DNA of 64,000 nt from Eisenbergiella tayi (GCF_001881565.1 NZ_MPDJ01000008.1:132442-196441), one strand, 5' to 3'; positions 37,231-46,849 are shown, numbered from the stretch's first letter. The notes: generated from the letters alone by a model not told the origin. Numbers and translations: made by a program.

Positions 37231-38535
37231 ATGTTTGATATATGGAATTATTTTCTTGGAATTTTGTTCCTGATGCTGTATCTACTTTCTTTTCTGCCGC
37301 GCAGATATTCTCTGCCTAAAACAGCTTTCTTTTGTTTGGTTGCGATAGTCCTGGATACATTGGCCTATGCGTGGAAGATTTTATATTCCGACGGATTTGG
37401 CGGGATTAATATTGTGATCACTGTGATGCAGATCCTTTTGATACAGGGGACTGTTTTTCTGGTATCCAGAAACCGGGATGCACGTGATCTGTTTATCGGT
37501 CTGAGTGCCTCTAATTATACTATGGCGGGAGGAATTGCCGGCGGTGTGGCTTTTGTTTATACGGGGAATATGGAACAAGGCCTGCTGGTTGCTTTTGCAG
37601 TGCATCTGGGTCTTTTGCTGCTTCTGATACTCAGAATCCGCAGAACTTATCAGCTTGTTCTGCAGCAGACCAACAAGGGCTGGCTGCGGCTTTGTCTGAT
37701 ACCGGCAATGTTTTATGGTACCTTCTGCATTATTGTATATCTTCCTGTATTCCTGGATAGAAAGCCGCAGAATATTCCTGTGGTTTTCTGTCTGTTATTT
37801 ACGATGATGGTTTCTTATATCATTATATTGTCCCAGGCCCGGCAGGACTTTGAGTATGGGAAAATCATGGAACAGAATGCTGTGCTGGAGTCTTATCAGA
37901 AAGGCCTGGAGCTGGAGTGTGAGGCGATTGAGGAGGCGGAACAGAAGCTGATGGTGCTGCGTCACGATCTGCGGCATTATGCCTCCGCGGTCTATGTCCT
38001 TCTGGAACAGGAGGAATATGGGGAGGCCAAAAAACTGATTCGGGAATTGACAGGAGAGATACAGGAGGGAAAGCTGAAGCGCTACTGTGAAAATCCCACA
38101 TTGAACAGTGTATTGTGCAGCCTGGCGGCAAAAGCGGAGGAATTTGGGGAAAAGGTGCAGATTACCGCGGCGGTACCCAGGGAAATTGCCCTGAGTACTA
38201 TGGAACTGGCGGCAGTAACAGCTAATCTGCTGGAAAATGCCATTAACTTTGTAAGGAATAAGGAACCAGAAAAACGCAGGGTAAACCTTCTTCTGCGTTA
38301 TGAACAAGGGCTGCTGATAGTGGAAACGGTTAACAGCTGTGAAGAATATGAAAAGCCGGATATTGATTTAGATGGTGTAATTCCGGATAGCGGGGAGAAA
38401 GACGGCCATGGACTGGGACTCAAGGGGGTAGCAGCTTTTGTGAGGAAATATGGGGCACAGTTTGACAGTTATTATGGAGAAGGCCTTTTTACTATCCGGA
38501 TACTGGTGGATGTCAGGGAGAAGGTAAGAGGATAA
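37231..38535 (+). CDS. AgrC-like GHKL sensor histidine kinase
   Basis: A 434-residue kinase with about six membrane segments in the first 205 residues, a coiled linker, phosphoacceptor H245 in LMVLRHDLRHYAS, and a short HATPase_c_5-type ATPase (NLLENAINFV; GHGLGLKGV). This is the AgrC/ComD layout used for peptide pheromones in Firmicutes, but no AgrB/AgrD pair is nearby. It pairs with the LytTR regulator upstream. Confidence 0.9.
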   Translation: MFDIWNYFLGILFLMLYLLSFLPRRYSLPKTAFFCLVAIVLDTLAYAWKILYSDGFGGINIVITVMQILLIQGTVFLVSRNRDARDLFIGLSASNYTMAGGIAGGVAFVYTGNMEQGLLVAFAVHLGLLLLLILRIRRTYQLVLQQTNKGWLRLCLIPAMFYGTFCIIVYLPVFLDRKPQNIPVVFCLLFTMMVSYIIILSQARQDFEYGKIMEQNAVLESYQKGLELECEAIEEAEQKLMVLRHDLRHYASAVYVLLEQEEYGEAKKLIRELTGEIQEGKLKRYCENPTLNSVLCSLAAKAEEFGEKVQITAAVPREIALSTMELAAVTANLLENAINFVRNKEPEKRRVNLLLRYEQGLLIVETVNSCEEYEKPDIDLDGVIPDSGEKDGHGLGLKGVAAFVRKYGAQFDSYYGEGLFTIRILVDVREKVRG

Positions 38536-38595
38536 TCTTTTTTGCGTAAAAGAGGTGCTGTTTTGCGCAGAAAGAGAAGCGGTCAGGCTCGAAAG

Positions 38596-38646
38596 CCTCT
38601 GTAAGAAACAATTATAATTAATGTTAATAATTTTTTCTTACGGAGG
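38596..38646 (+). promoter_or_regulatory. Hairpin that buries the adhesin ribosome-binding site
   Basis: CCTCT-GTAAGAAA (38596-38608) can pair with TTTCTTAC-GGAGG (38634-38646): 12 Watson-Crick pairs and one G-U. The loop contains a further AATTAT/ATAATT stem. The pairing covers the whole GGAGG ribosome site of the ATG at 38655. This geometry fits translational control, such as an RNA thermometer or a protein/RNA-opened switch. Confidence 0.6.
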
Positions 38647-38654
38647 ATGAGTTA

Positions 38655-41600
38655 ATGAAGAGTGGCAGTCATAATAAAGGGCATAAAAATAAAAGGTGGG
38701 AGTTGTTATCATTGGCTCTCGCTTTTTTCTTGTTTTTCAGTTCCGGAATTGTAAAGGCGGAAGAGGCTTCTTCAGAAAAAAGCGTATCAGGCAATAATGG
38801 ACCGGCAGTTACGGAAACGGAAGAAGAAACTGAGGAAGAAACGGGCGGGACGGAAGAAGCTGCGGAAACAGAAAATGTGGATGAGACGGAAGAGACAGAC
38901 GAAACGGAAGAAACGGACGGAACCCAGGAGACAGAGGAAGAAACGGACAATATGCTGAAGGGTTCTTCAAAGCAGACAGTTACGCGGAATGGCGGAGAGG
39001 ATAAGACGAATTTGATTAACGGAGATCTGTCTGCGATAGTGAGCCAGGATGGAGGTACGGTAGATCCTGATGGAGAACTGTCTTCTTTAAAGACCATTCA
39101 TATAAAGTATCAGATGGATCGTATCCCGGTAGCAGGAGATGATAATATAGATGAACATGCTGATGACACCTATATAAAGGGTGGTGATTATGTCCTGCTT
39201 CCCATTCCTCAGGAACTTGAGGTAACCGGAGGATATGTTGATGAACTGTGGACCACAAATGGGGTGAAAATCGGTGATGTAACATTATATGATGATGGGG
39301 GCAGCTCCTATATCAAGATTATATTTAACGGTGAGTTAGATAATCCTGGTTTATTTAGGGTTTCAGCCTACTATGAAGCAAATATGAAATATGCTCCTGA
39401 TCCGGCGGATAAAGCGCCGGGAAGATATAATATATCTATTCTTGGAGACAACTATTATGTGGTAGTACCGGAAAAAGAACTGGTGATAACAGGCAAAAAA
39501 ACAGGGGAAGCGGATCAAGGAAACAAGGTTGTCAACTGGAAAATCCGGGTAAAAGCAGCTGAAAAGGAAGGCGGAGCTGACGGAGACCTGTCAGGATATA
39601 TATGGAGTGATGATCTGGATAGTGTGGGTGCATATGTTGCAGGTAGTTTTTTTGTGGGTAAAGCGGAGAATGGTTCGGATAAGCAGCCGGTGGCAGACAG
39701 CAAGGTTTTTGATTCGGCTGAAAATACTCTCACCTATGAATTTGAATGGGAGAAAGCATCCATCGGGGATACCTGTGAAGGGGAAAGATGGCTGTTCTTT
39801 CAAACCGAAATACCGGCTGATAAACTGGAAAGTACCGGAGAGCAGAAAATTACTAATAAAGCTATTGTAAGCAAAGGGCAGGAAAAGGTACTGGAGCTTC
39901 CGGCAGAAGTGAAGTTCGTGCGAACGTGGATCAGCAAGGAAGGTGCAGCTGAAAATGAGTATAATGGCGGCGTATATGATCCGTCAGACAGAAAAATAAA
40001 GTGGACAATAACGGTGAACCAGGTCGAGGAGACGATTACGGATGCAAAGATTACGGATACTTTGCCGGAAGGGCTGGAACTTGATACCAATTCAGTTACT
40101 AAAAAAATAGGTGATGGAGGAGTAAATCAGGTATCAGGTGGAGATATTTCATATTCAAGCAACAGTAGATATCTGTCCATTAGCCTTGGAAACATTACAG
40201 AAAAGGTAACAGTAACCTTTGAAACGAAGGTTACAGATACAAGCCAGTCAGTAGAAGTGAAAACATTCAGTAATAAAGCTGCACTGGAATTTGGAAGTTC
40301 TTCATATGCGAGTAACGAAGCTAAAGTTTCCATAGGAATCAATGCCCTGTCAAAACGCGAAGGCAGCAGTAATTATGACGCCGCATCTCATACGCTGTCA
40401 TGGAAGGTAACGGCGGATGTGAAAGGGCAAAGTTATAATGATCTGTGGATTATGGAAGTGCTTGTTTATGGGGATCAGGATAGTTTATCGGCATTGGATA
40501 TAAACAGTATTTTATCTTCGACAGGTCTTAGCACTGACGAAAAAGTGGCTTGCGAGAAAATGATACAAGATAAGAAAGCCGGTTATTATCAGAAATTTGC
40601 TGCAGGCAGTTTTTCCACATCATCAGCTATACAATACAGAGTAGTAACATTGCAAAATAGCGGAAAAGCCATAGCCGATGTATTGATAGTCACTGGAAGC
40701 AGCGGCGGTTTTACCCCAACTGAAAATAATTCCTTTGAATTTAAAGCGGTAGTTACGAACCCTGATTACTATGCATCTAATAAAGAAACTACTATCAGCA
40801 ATACTGTTGTATTGTGGGATGGAGCAAGTGAGGTACGTACTGCGTCAGGTAATCAGAAGATACAAAGCAATATGCTTTCTAAAGAGATGCTCAGCAGGAA
40901 TGCAGTTAGTGAAATAGAGCAGAACATCCAAAATTACAGTGCGGTCAATTCTTCTTCCACAGCAGACAGCTTTGATTATATTGATAAATCTGTTGTATAC
41001 CGGCTCTATGTGAATGAAAATAATATAGCGGATGTTACTGCAGAAACAACGCCGGACGGAACGGCACTTGGGAAATTTGAGATAAGCGACGAACTGCCGG
41101 AGGGCTGGGATTTCCGTACATTGGCCGGGGAGAAATTCCTGCTTTATAAAGCGATTGGTAAGAATGCTTATGAACAGGTTACGGATTCGTCCGCTTTTCT
41201 GAATGTATCCAACAGTATGGTTAATGGAAAGAATGGAATTACTTTTACATTCAATGAGTTGAAAGGTTCCTATGTAATTCTTCTTAAGGCCGGGCCGAAT
41301 GAAGATACCGCGAAGGAATATTTCAGCAAAAACGCAGAATATGAACCGCAGAATCAGGCCGCGCTGAAAAACAATAATTTATCGACTGCTGTCAGTGTAA
41401 ATGCGAAGCCCAAGATTAAAAGCGAGATTCTCAGCAAAAAGGTGCTGAACGGTAATTCCTCGATTGGTGAACTGACATGGGAGGTATTGTATTGTCCATA
41501 TGGGATGTCCCGTGACGGACAGGTAGAGATAACGGACATTTTACCGACCGGCGTGGATTTACGAACCGATGCAACCGGTAAATTGATTATGGAAAACAAC

Positions 41601-42947
41601 ATAACCATAGAAAAACTTACTATGCTTTCGGATGGTACCTGTTCGGGAAATGAAAGTATAACTCCGACAGCGGCGAATTTCCGATATGACAGTGCGACAC
41701 GTACGATTACATTTATTCCTCCGGATAAGGAAGAAGCATATCGCCTTCGTTATGTGACGGATATAACAGGAACGATTGGACAAATTTCCAACAAAGCCCA
41801 GTTGTCCGGTCTGGGAACACAGCCTGAGAAGGCGGAGCAGAGGTACAATATTGATGCTACTTCGGCAGGCGCTGTCCTCACCCGCAGCGGATGGATAAAG
41901 ATTACGAAAAAAGATGGTACGAATCCTCTACAGGGGGCAGAATTTACTCTTTTTTCCAAGGAGAGCGGTGCAGAAATCAGAAAGGCAGCATCCGGGTCGG
42001 ATGGTACCCTAATGCTGAAGGCTCTTCCTGCAGGAGAGTACATACTGCGGGAAACACAGGCTCCTTCCGGATATAATCTATCAGGCCTTTCCTATCAGGT
42101 TGTTGTGGAGAATGGATCCGGGACTCCGGTAACAAAAATTGACGGCGGAGGAAATGAAATAGAAGTACAGAACTACAGGCAGGGAACGGTAGGAAGTCTT
42201 ACTGTTAAAAAACAGGTAGCCGGAAATGACGGAGAAACAGGACGGGAATTTACCTTCACCCTTTCTCTTAAGAATGCAGACACAAGTTCTGTGCAGGGCA
42301 GCTATTCCTATATTAAGGGAGGAAGTCAGACCGGGACATTGTCAGACGGTGATACCTTCACCCTCCGTCACGGACAGGCCTTAACCATATTTGATTTACC
42401 TAAAGACATTACCTATGAAGTACAGGAGCAGGATTACAGTTCAGAAGGCTACGCTGTGAGCAGATCAAATGGGACAGGTACAATTACCGCTGACACGGAG
42501 ACTATCGTTACCTTTGTAAATACCAGAAATAGAACGGAAGAGAACAATCACGGCGACAACGGAAATTCCAGAGGATCCGGCGCTGATGCTTCTCCGGCAT
42601 CTTTATTACCCCAGGAGACACAGACTCAGCCTCCTGTAATACCGGCCGCCGGATTTGGGGGGATGATAGATTTCAGGGTAGGAAGTGTTCCGGATCCATC
42701 CCTTCAGGACAGCCCTTCCGTTATCCGTGTATGGAAAGAGGATGGAAGCCTGCTGGGTGAATATACCCGTTATCAGAAACCGGACGGCACCTATGAATAC
42801 CGGAATGCTTATGGTGAGGTGCTCGGTGAATGGGCCATGGGGCAGACGACAGGAGATACGGCGCCTGTTATCCTGTATGTGTCCCTTGCCATAGCTGCTG
42901 TTATAGTATTAGTTTTGTTTCTGTTTTTGCATATAAAAACAGAGTAG
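38655..42947 (+). CDS. Large Cna/SpaA-type cell-surface adhesin
   Basis: A 1430-residue surface protein. After a long basic secretion signal (membrane core at about 16-34) comes a Glu/Thr-rich stretch (about 53-98), then collagen-adhesin-like and repeated DUF11/isopeptide-type beta domains to about residue 1070. A SpaA/CnaB domain follows at about 1078-1170 (GWIKITKKDGTNPLQGAEFTL...LRETQAPSGY), then a pilin-type domain at about 1180-1290 (GSLTVKKQVAGNDG...YEVQEQDYSSEGY). The C-terminus has a membrane segment but no LPxTG; the nearest is GQTTGD directly before it, and the tail is KTE. It is probably membrane-anchored or uses an unusual sortase signal. Its ribosome site lies in a hairpin. Confidence 0.85.
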   Translation: MKSGSHNKGHKNKRWELLSLALAFFLFFSSGIVKAEEASSEKSVSGNNGPAVTETEEETEEETGGTEEAAETENVDETEETDETEETDGTQETEEETDNMLKGSSKQTVTRNGGEDKTNLINGDLSAIVSQDGGTVDPDGELSSLKTIHIKYQMDRIPVAGDDNIDEHADDTYIKGGDYVLLPIPQELEVTGGYVDELWTTNGVKIGDVTLYDDGGSSYIKIIFNGELDNPGLFRVSAYYEANMKYAPDPADKAPGRYNISILGDNYYVVVPEKELVITGKKTGEADQGNKVVNWKIRVKAAEKEGGADGDLSGYIWSDDLDSVGAYVAGSFFVGKAENGSDKQPVADSKVFDSAENTLTYEFEWEKASIGDTCEGERWLFFQTEIPADKLESTGEQKITNKAIVSKGQEKVLELPAEVKFVRTWISKEGAAENEYNGGVYDPSDRKIKWTITVNQVEETITDAKITDTLPEGLELDTNSVTKKIGDGGVNQVSGGDISYSSNSRYLSISLGNITEKVTVTFETKVTDTSQSVEVKTFSNKAALEFGSSSYASNEAKVSIGINALSKREGSSNYDAASHTLSWKVTADVKGQSYNDLWIMEVLVYGDQDSLSALDINSILSSTGLSTDEKVACEKMIQDKKAGYYQKFAAGSFSTSSAIQYRVVTLQNSGKAIADVLIVTGSSGGFTPTENNSFEFKAVVTNPDYYASNKETTISNTVVLWDGASEVRTASGNQKIQSNMLSKEMLSRNAVSEIEQNIQNYSAVNSSSTADSFDYIDKSVVYRLYVNENNIADVTAETTPDGTALGKFEISDELPEGWDFRTLAGEKFLLYKAIGKNAYEQVTDSSAFLNVSNSMVNGKNGITFTFNELKGSYVILLKAGPNEDTAKEYFSKNAEYEPQNQAALKNNNLSTAVSVNAKPKIKSEILSKKVLNGNSSIGELTWEVLYCPYGMSRDGQVEITDILPTGVDLRTDATGKLIMENNITIEKLTMLSDGTCSGNESITPTAANFRYDSATRTITFIPPDKEEAYRLRYVTDITGTIGQISNKAQLSGLGTQPEKAEQRYNIDATSAGAVLTRSGWIKITKKDGTNPLQGAEFTLFSKESGAEIRKAASGSDGTLMLKALPAGEYILRETQAPSGYNLSGLSYQVVVENGSGTPVTKIDGGGNEIEVQNYRQGTVGSLTVKKQVAGNDGETGREFTFTLSLKNADTSSVQGSYSYIKGGSQTGTLSDGDTFTLRHGQALTIFDLPKDITYEVQEQDYSSEGYAVSRSNGTGTITADTETIVTFVNTRNRTEENNHGDNGNSRGSGADASPASLLPQETQTQPPVIPAAGFGGMIDFRVGSVPDPSLQDSPSVIRVWKEDGSLLGEYTRYQKPDGTYEYRNAYGEVLGEWAMGQTTGDTAPVILYVSLAIAAVIVLVLFLFLHIKTE

Positions 42948-43098
42948 CTTTTTGATTATCTTTTCATAAATCTTCAAAGTGTCGATATATCCTTATTTTT
43001 CAAGGCTTTTCGGCATTTTCTTATTGGCTGAACCCTCACTTAACTTAGGTAAAACTCCTCATATCTTGGCTCTCAAAAGTTGTATAATGCGTTGTAAA

Positions 43099-44289
43099 TC
43101 AGGCTATCAAACTTCGCATTTCTTTGTTTGCTCCAACTTCCGAAGCATGAGCATATAAGTCTAATGTTATCGTAATACTTGAGTGTCCCATGATATACTG
43201 TAAGTTCTTTGGGTTCATGTTCATTTGTGCTAACTTCGTACAGAATGTATGTCTTAATATATGCGGTGTGATGTTCGGTAACTGCTCCTCATGGTTCTTG
43301 TTGTACTTCTTCACAATCCCTCTAAGTGCATATTTATAGTTGCTTTCTTGCATTGGATAACCCTTAACGGAAAGAAATAGAAAATCTTTGAAACCGTCAA
43401 TCTCTTTAATCTTCGATTTCTGCTTTCTTTTCAATACTCTATGAAATGCTTGTTCTGTTTCATCACTCATTGGCACTTTACGAATACCGCTCTTTGTTTT
43501 CGGTTCGTCTATGTAGTAGCCGTCCTTGTCTTTCAGTAATTGATGATTGATACAGATTGTATGATATTCAAAATCGATATCTTTCTTTGTCAGTCCGCAG
43601 AACTCTGATATTCTAAGTCCGGTTTTAAGTAGTATCAGCACATCATCATAATACTTCTGATACACATTGTCATGCTTGATAAAGTGAAGCAGTTCTTTTT
43701 CTTGCTTTTCATTTAATGCGATTTTCGGTTTACTGTCATCTTCAATCACATCACTTAAACTAAAGTCAAACGGATTTTTTCGTACACAGTCATCTTGTAT
43801 CGCCATATAAAAGGATGCTTTTAGGGAACGCTTGTAATTGCTTATTGTCTTGAATGAAAATCCCTTTTCTTTCATGCGTATCGCCCATTCTTTAGCGTCT
43901 GATGGTTTTATACGGTCAATACTCATTAAGCCCAGTAAATCGTCCTCTAAGGCTTGCATAAGGTATTTACGACCATTAAGCGTATTCTTCTTTACATTCG
44001 GTCTTTGAGCGTTCTTTTTAGCGTATAACTGGCATAAGGTCATCTTGCTTCCTTTGGTGTCGATACCGTCATACAAATCTTTCTGTATGTTTCGTTCCTT
44101 TTCCCTTAATGACAAATCTTCTCGTTTGCCTTTTGGTGTTCTGTCCGTAGGCAACAGTTTCCATGCGTAAGCGTATTGTGGTTTTCCAAGTGCATTGACA
44201 TACTTGTAACAGTATCTGCCGTCTTTTCTTTGACTTTCACCCCTTTGTAATACTCTGTTCTTGTTATCTCGTCTTTTTAATGCTGACAT
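43099..44289 (-). CDS. int: Tn916-type tyrosine integrase
   Basis: A 396-residue tyrosine recombinase. The N-terminal arm-binding domain starts MSALKRRDNKNRVLQRGESQRKDGRY, very like Tn916 Int, followed by a core-binding domain (SIDRIKPSDAKEWAIRM) and a catalytic domain with R (TGLRISEFCGL), HxxR (HILRHTF), H in GHSS and Tyr (LDLYAHAS). ATG 44289 follows AAGGAG; the longer TTG frame at 44307 contains that site. It inserts and excises the element with Xis, encoded 80 bp upstream on the same strand. It matches the family's usual 405-residue length and looks intact. Confidence 0.95.
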   Translation of the reverse strand: MSALKRRDNKNRVLQRGESQRKDGRYCYKYVNALGKPQYAYAWKLLPTDRTPKGKREDLSLREKERNIQKDLYDGIDTKGSKMTLCQLYAKKNAQRPNVKKNTLNGRKYLMQALEDDLLGLMSIDRIKPSDAKEWAIRMKEKGFSFKTISNYKRSLKASFYMAIQDDCVRKNPFDFSLSDVIEDDSKPKIALNEKQEKELLHFIKHDNVYQKYYDDVLILLKTGLRISEFCGLTKKDIDFEYHTICINHQLLKDKDGYYIDEPKTKSGIRKVPMSDETEQAFHRVLKRKQKSKIKEIDGFKDFLFLSVKGYPMQESNYKYALRGIVKKYNKNHEEQLPNITPHILRHTFCTKLAQMNMNPKNLQYIMGHSSITITLDLYAHASEVGANKEMRSLIA

Positions 44290-44370
44290 CTTTCTAACTC
44301 CTTTCAAAGTAAGAAAGAGCCTTGTATATACGACTTGATACTATCATATCACGCACAAGGCTCTTTTTCA

Positions 44371-44571
44371 CTAGATTTGTTCCAATTCATCTATCAATTT
44401 TTCAAATGCTTTTTTCTTGATAAGCATACGATTGCCGTTTTGAAGCACGCAGACATCTTTATGTTCATTTGCGACTTCACGAAGTTTGTTTTCGCCGATA
44501 CGGAAATACATGGACGCTTCTTCAATCGTCATCAAGTATCGTTCCCATAGTGGCATACTTAAATCACGCAT
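44371..44571 (-). CDS. xis: Tn916-type excisionase
   Basis: A 66-residue winged-helix protein, MRDLSMPLWERYLMTIEEAS..., matching Tn916 Xis in the WERY-TIEEAS-YFRIGENKLR order and the GNRMLIKKKAFEKLIDEL end. It directs the integrase to excision. The start with GGGGGTG upstream is preferred to the longer one at 44595. It sits directly upstream of int, as in Tn916. Confidence 0.93.
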   Translation of the reverse strand: MRDLSMPLWERYLMTIEEASMYFRIGENKLREVANEHKDVCVLQNGNRMLIKKKAFEKLIDELEQI

Positions 44572-44595
44572 AAAATGACACCCCCTTTCTGTCAT

Positions 44596-44948
44596 GGATT
44601 TCTAAACAGTCTGACGGCTTTTATCATAGCCCACAGGAGTTCCACCTCTGCATAGTTCTTATGTAGCCGTACCCATTGCGTGCGACGCTCTTAACGCTCA
44701 AGCTGTGGCTGTACGGGAGTATCATTATCTGACAGAGCAGGTCATGGCAAAGATATTTGATAAAGGTATCTCATGAAACATTGACAGTATTCGCTCGCTT
44801 TTATAAAAGGTCATGGCGTATCAATTTCAACGGCTTACTGCTTGTCAAAGGTATCAGACTGTTTTATTCAGTTGTCAAAGAACACCGAAAGAAGAAAATT
44901 CCTTTTCGTATATACCGCGTTGGATAAGTAGGGAAAGATAACCAATCT
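44596..44948. other. Non-coding stretch upstream of xis
   Basis: About 350 bases without a convincing gene. On the minus strand several TTGACA boxes (for example complementary to TGTCAA near 44847 and 44872) could drive xis and int. An inverted pair of GTACGGCTAC/GTAGCCGTAC-like words is scattered near 44670-44715. No coding signal seen. Confidence 0.4.
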
Positions 44949-45480
44949 TTAAAACTTTTTTATTTCTTTCACATCAACACTCAACTGTAAGGTGCATTTT
45001 GCTAACCATTTCAAAAATCTTTTTACTTCTTTCACATAACACTATCCAGTAAAAGCGAATTTGCGACATATTTTCCGAAAAAGTTTTATTTTCTTTTTCT
45101 GCACCATATCTGTCCAGTAATCAGTCATTTAATGACTTCTTGATGAAAAAATCTTCTTTCCATATCATATAAGGAACGGAACTGTCGATTTAATGGCCTA
45201 ATATTGAAAAAGATTTAATTTCTTTCACATAATACTGTCCAGCAAAGGCTGATTTGTATGGTGGATTACGAAAGAATTTTATTTTTTCTTCTTCTACTCT
45301 ATATAGGGACAGCAACAGTCGATTTGCTTCCATAAAATGAAAATAATTTGATTTTCTTCTTCCGTAACATATCTGTACAGTAAAGTAAGATTTGTGACGC
45401 TTTCTCGACAAAAAGTTATATTTTTCTTCATTCACATCATATCTGTACTGAAAGTGTCGTTTTGTTGCAAAAATTAAAAA
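44949..45480 (-). repeat. Array of eight degenerate 62-70 bp tandem repeats
   Basis: Read on the plus strand, each unit has an A/T run, TTTCTTTCACAT (or TTCTTC variants), then TATCTGTCCAGTAAAG and a CGATTTG-like end. Units begin near 44963, 45025, 45089, 45152, 45217, 45284, 45351 and 45421. Copies differ by many substitutions, and the period varies by several bases, so no single reading frame runs through all; a 45190-45435 minus frame covers four units by chance or relic. They lie between xis and mobT. Iterons, relaxase/Int binding sites or decayed repeated small genes are possible. Confidence 0.75.
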
Positions 45481-46688
45481 ATACCGTCATCTTCTTGTGA
45501 AATGTCGGTATAAATTCGATCTTCTATATTCGATTTTTCTAATTCCAGTAAATGCTTATGCTTTTTCTTGAGTTCCGTATTATTTATCATGTCTTTTAAT
45601 ATTGTGGTATTGTTTTGCTTATCCAATTCTTGCAACATCTTGATTGTTGGTGCAACTTGCCTTTGTACCCAGTTTAATGCTCTCTCTAGGGTATATGGTT
45701 CGGGCTGTGTTGTTAATCGTATCTTTTCTCTGTTTTTTCCGATAAACCATTCCCAGTCCTCATCAAGTTCCCATGACCGTTTTGGCAAGGTATCATCTCT
45801 TTTTAGAAAACGCACATAATGATTGATGATAGAAAAGGCGGTATGCTCTGCGTCATAATAGGTCAGTAAATCAACAACCACATAATAGGCTCTTTCATTC
45901 TTCATGCGGATTTCAAATCGGTTCTTAATCTCGCATTCTTCAAGTTCTATCCCTTTCTTGACTGCTTGCTCATAATTCTTTTGATAGGCACACATATATA
46001 ATTCACTACTTGTAGAACCAAGATACAGAGTCTCGCCAGTATTTTTAGGAACATCACTTCCGCATTTTTCTGTACCGTCATAGCCTTTCTGATTGCGAAA
46101 TAAGGAGATACATTCGCCAGCCTTATATTTTGCCTTTAAGCGTGGAATATCAAGTATTCCTGCTCGGTCATTGATTGCCAAATCAAGTCGTTTCATTTTA
46201 CCGTCAGCGGTCATACAGTCCATCATAAAGTCATACCATGAACGCTCTTGTGCTAATAGGTAGGCTTCCATTTGACGACAACCACGACCTTTTAATTCAA
46301 GCAGTACCCCTAACTGCTCATTCGCAGAACACATAACAAATATATCGCCAATATAATACTGACTTTCATATCCGTATTTTCCGTAATCTTCACGAAGCAT
46401 ATGTTTCGGGTTGAGTTTCAATACATTCTTGATAACCGACAATGCGTCTGTGGTAGGGAAGCGGACACGAAAATAGTCAATCAATATAAATAATGGCTCT
46501 TGTGGATTAAGTCGCTCTAATTCGCTTGTAAGCCTTTCTTTGAGTTCATCTGTTAATGGTAACTTGCCATTTTCAATACGGTTATAATATTCTCTAGTGA
46601 TACCACAAGCAGTTGCTATTTGTATTTGTGTTACTCCGTATTCATCACGCTTTTGTTTCAATTCTTCTAAAAAGTTTTTATCATTCAT
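45474..46688 (-). CDS. mobT: MobT-type relaxase / replication initiation factor (Tn916 Orf20-like)
   Basis: A 404-residue protein with an N-terminal Cro/CI-type helix-turn-helix (TQIQIATACGITREYYNRIENGKL, residues about 18-45) and a Rep_trans domain (YFRVRFPTTD; LLELKGRGCRQME; KMKRLDLAINDRAG; LYLGSTSSELYMCAYQKNYEQ; NRFEIRMKNERAYY). Tn916 Orf20 and ICEBs1 NicK are relatives that nick oriT and start rolling-circle replication. ATG 46688 after GGAGG is chosen. An oriT lies about 240 bases upstream, supporting the role. A small attenuator-like hairpin lies in the leader. Confidence 0.9.
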   Translation of the reverse strand: MNDKNFLEELKQKRDEYGVTQIQIATACGITREYYNRIENGKLPLTDELKERLTSELERLNPQEPLFILIDYFRVRFPTTDALSVIKNVLKLNPKHMLREDYGKYGYESQYYIGDIFVMCSANEQLGVLLELKGRGCRQMEAYLLAQERSWYDFMMDCMTADGKMKRLDLAINDRAGILDIPRLKAKYKAGECISLFRNQKGYDGTEKCGSDVPKNTGETLYLGSTSSELYMCAYQKNYEQAVKKGIELEECEIKNRFEIRMKNERAYYVVVDLLTYYDAEHTAFSIINHYVRFLKRDDTLPKRSWELDEDWEWFIGKNREKIRLTTQPEPYTLERALNWVQRQVAPTIKMLQELDKQNNTTILKDMINNTELKKKHKHLLELEKSNIEDRIYTDISQEDDGIF

Positions 46689-46758
46689 TTTAAAATTCCT
46701 CCAATCAAAAAAGGCAACTACCATACTTGATAATTGCCTAGTCATAAATCTTCACATA

Positions 46759-46849
46759 AGAAAAGACAGTCAATCTTTTACAATCAACTGTCTAATCTGC
46801 TTTTCAATATTCAATTTTCCATAGTGACATTCATGTAAAAAAATGTCAC
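46759..46849 (-). promoter_or_regulatory. Two hairpins in the mobT leader, one attenuator-like
   Basis: On the minus strand AGACAGT pairs with ACTGTCT (46764-46793) and is followed by TTTTCTT, like a terminator placed before the gene. A second hairpin, GTGACATT (46824-46831) with AATGTCAC (46842-46849), lies upstream. Both could limit mobT expression. Confidence 0.5.

Noticed and set aside
38669-39097. 142-codon minus-strand frame opposite the adhesin N-terminus
   Set aside because: Low-complexity Ser/Val shadow of the Glu/Thr-rich repeat of the adhesin.
45190-45435. 81-codon minus-strand frame in the repeat array
   Set aside because: It runs across four degenerate repeat units and does not extend over the others because the period is not a multiple of three; likely a by-product of the repeats.
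44949-45480. Possible CRISPR array
   Set aside because: Units repeat along their whole length, differ from each other by many bases and have no identical short repeat with unique spacers; no cas genes are present.
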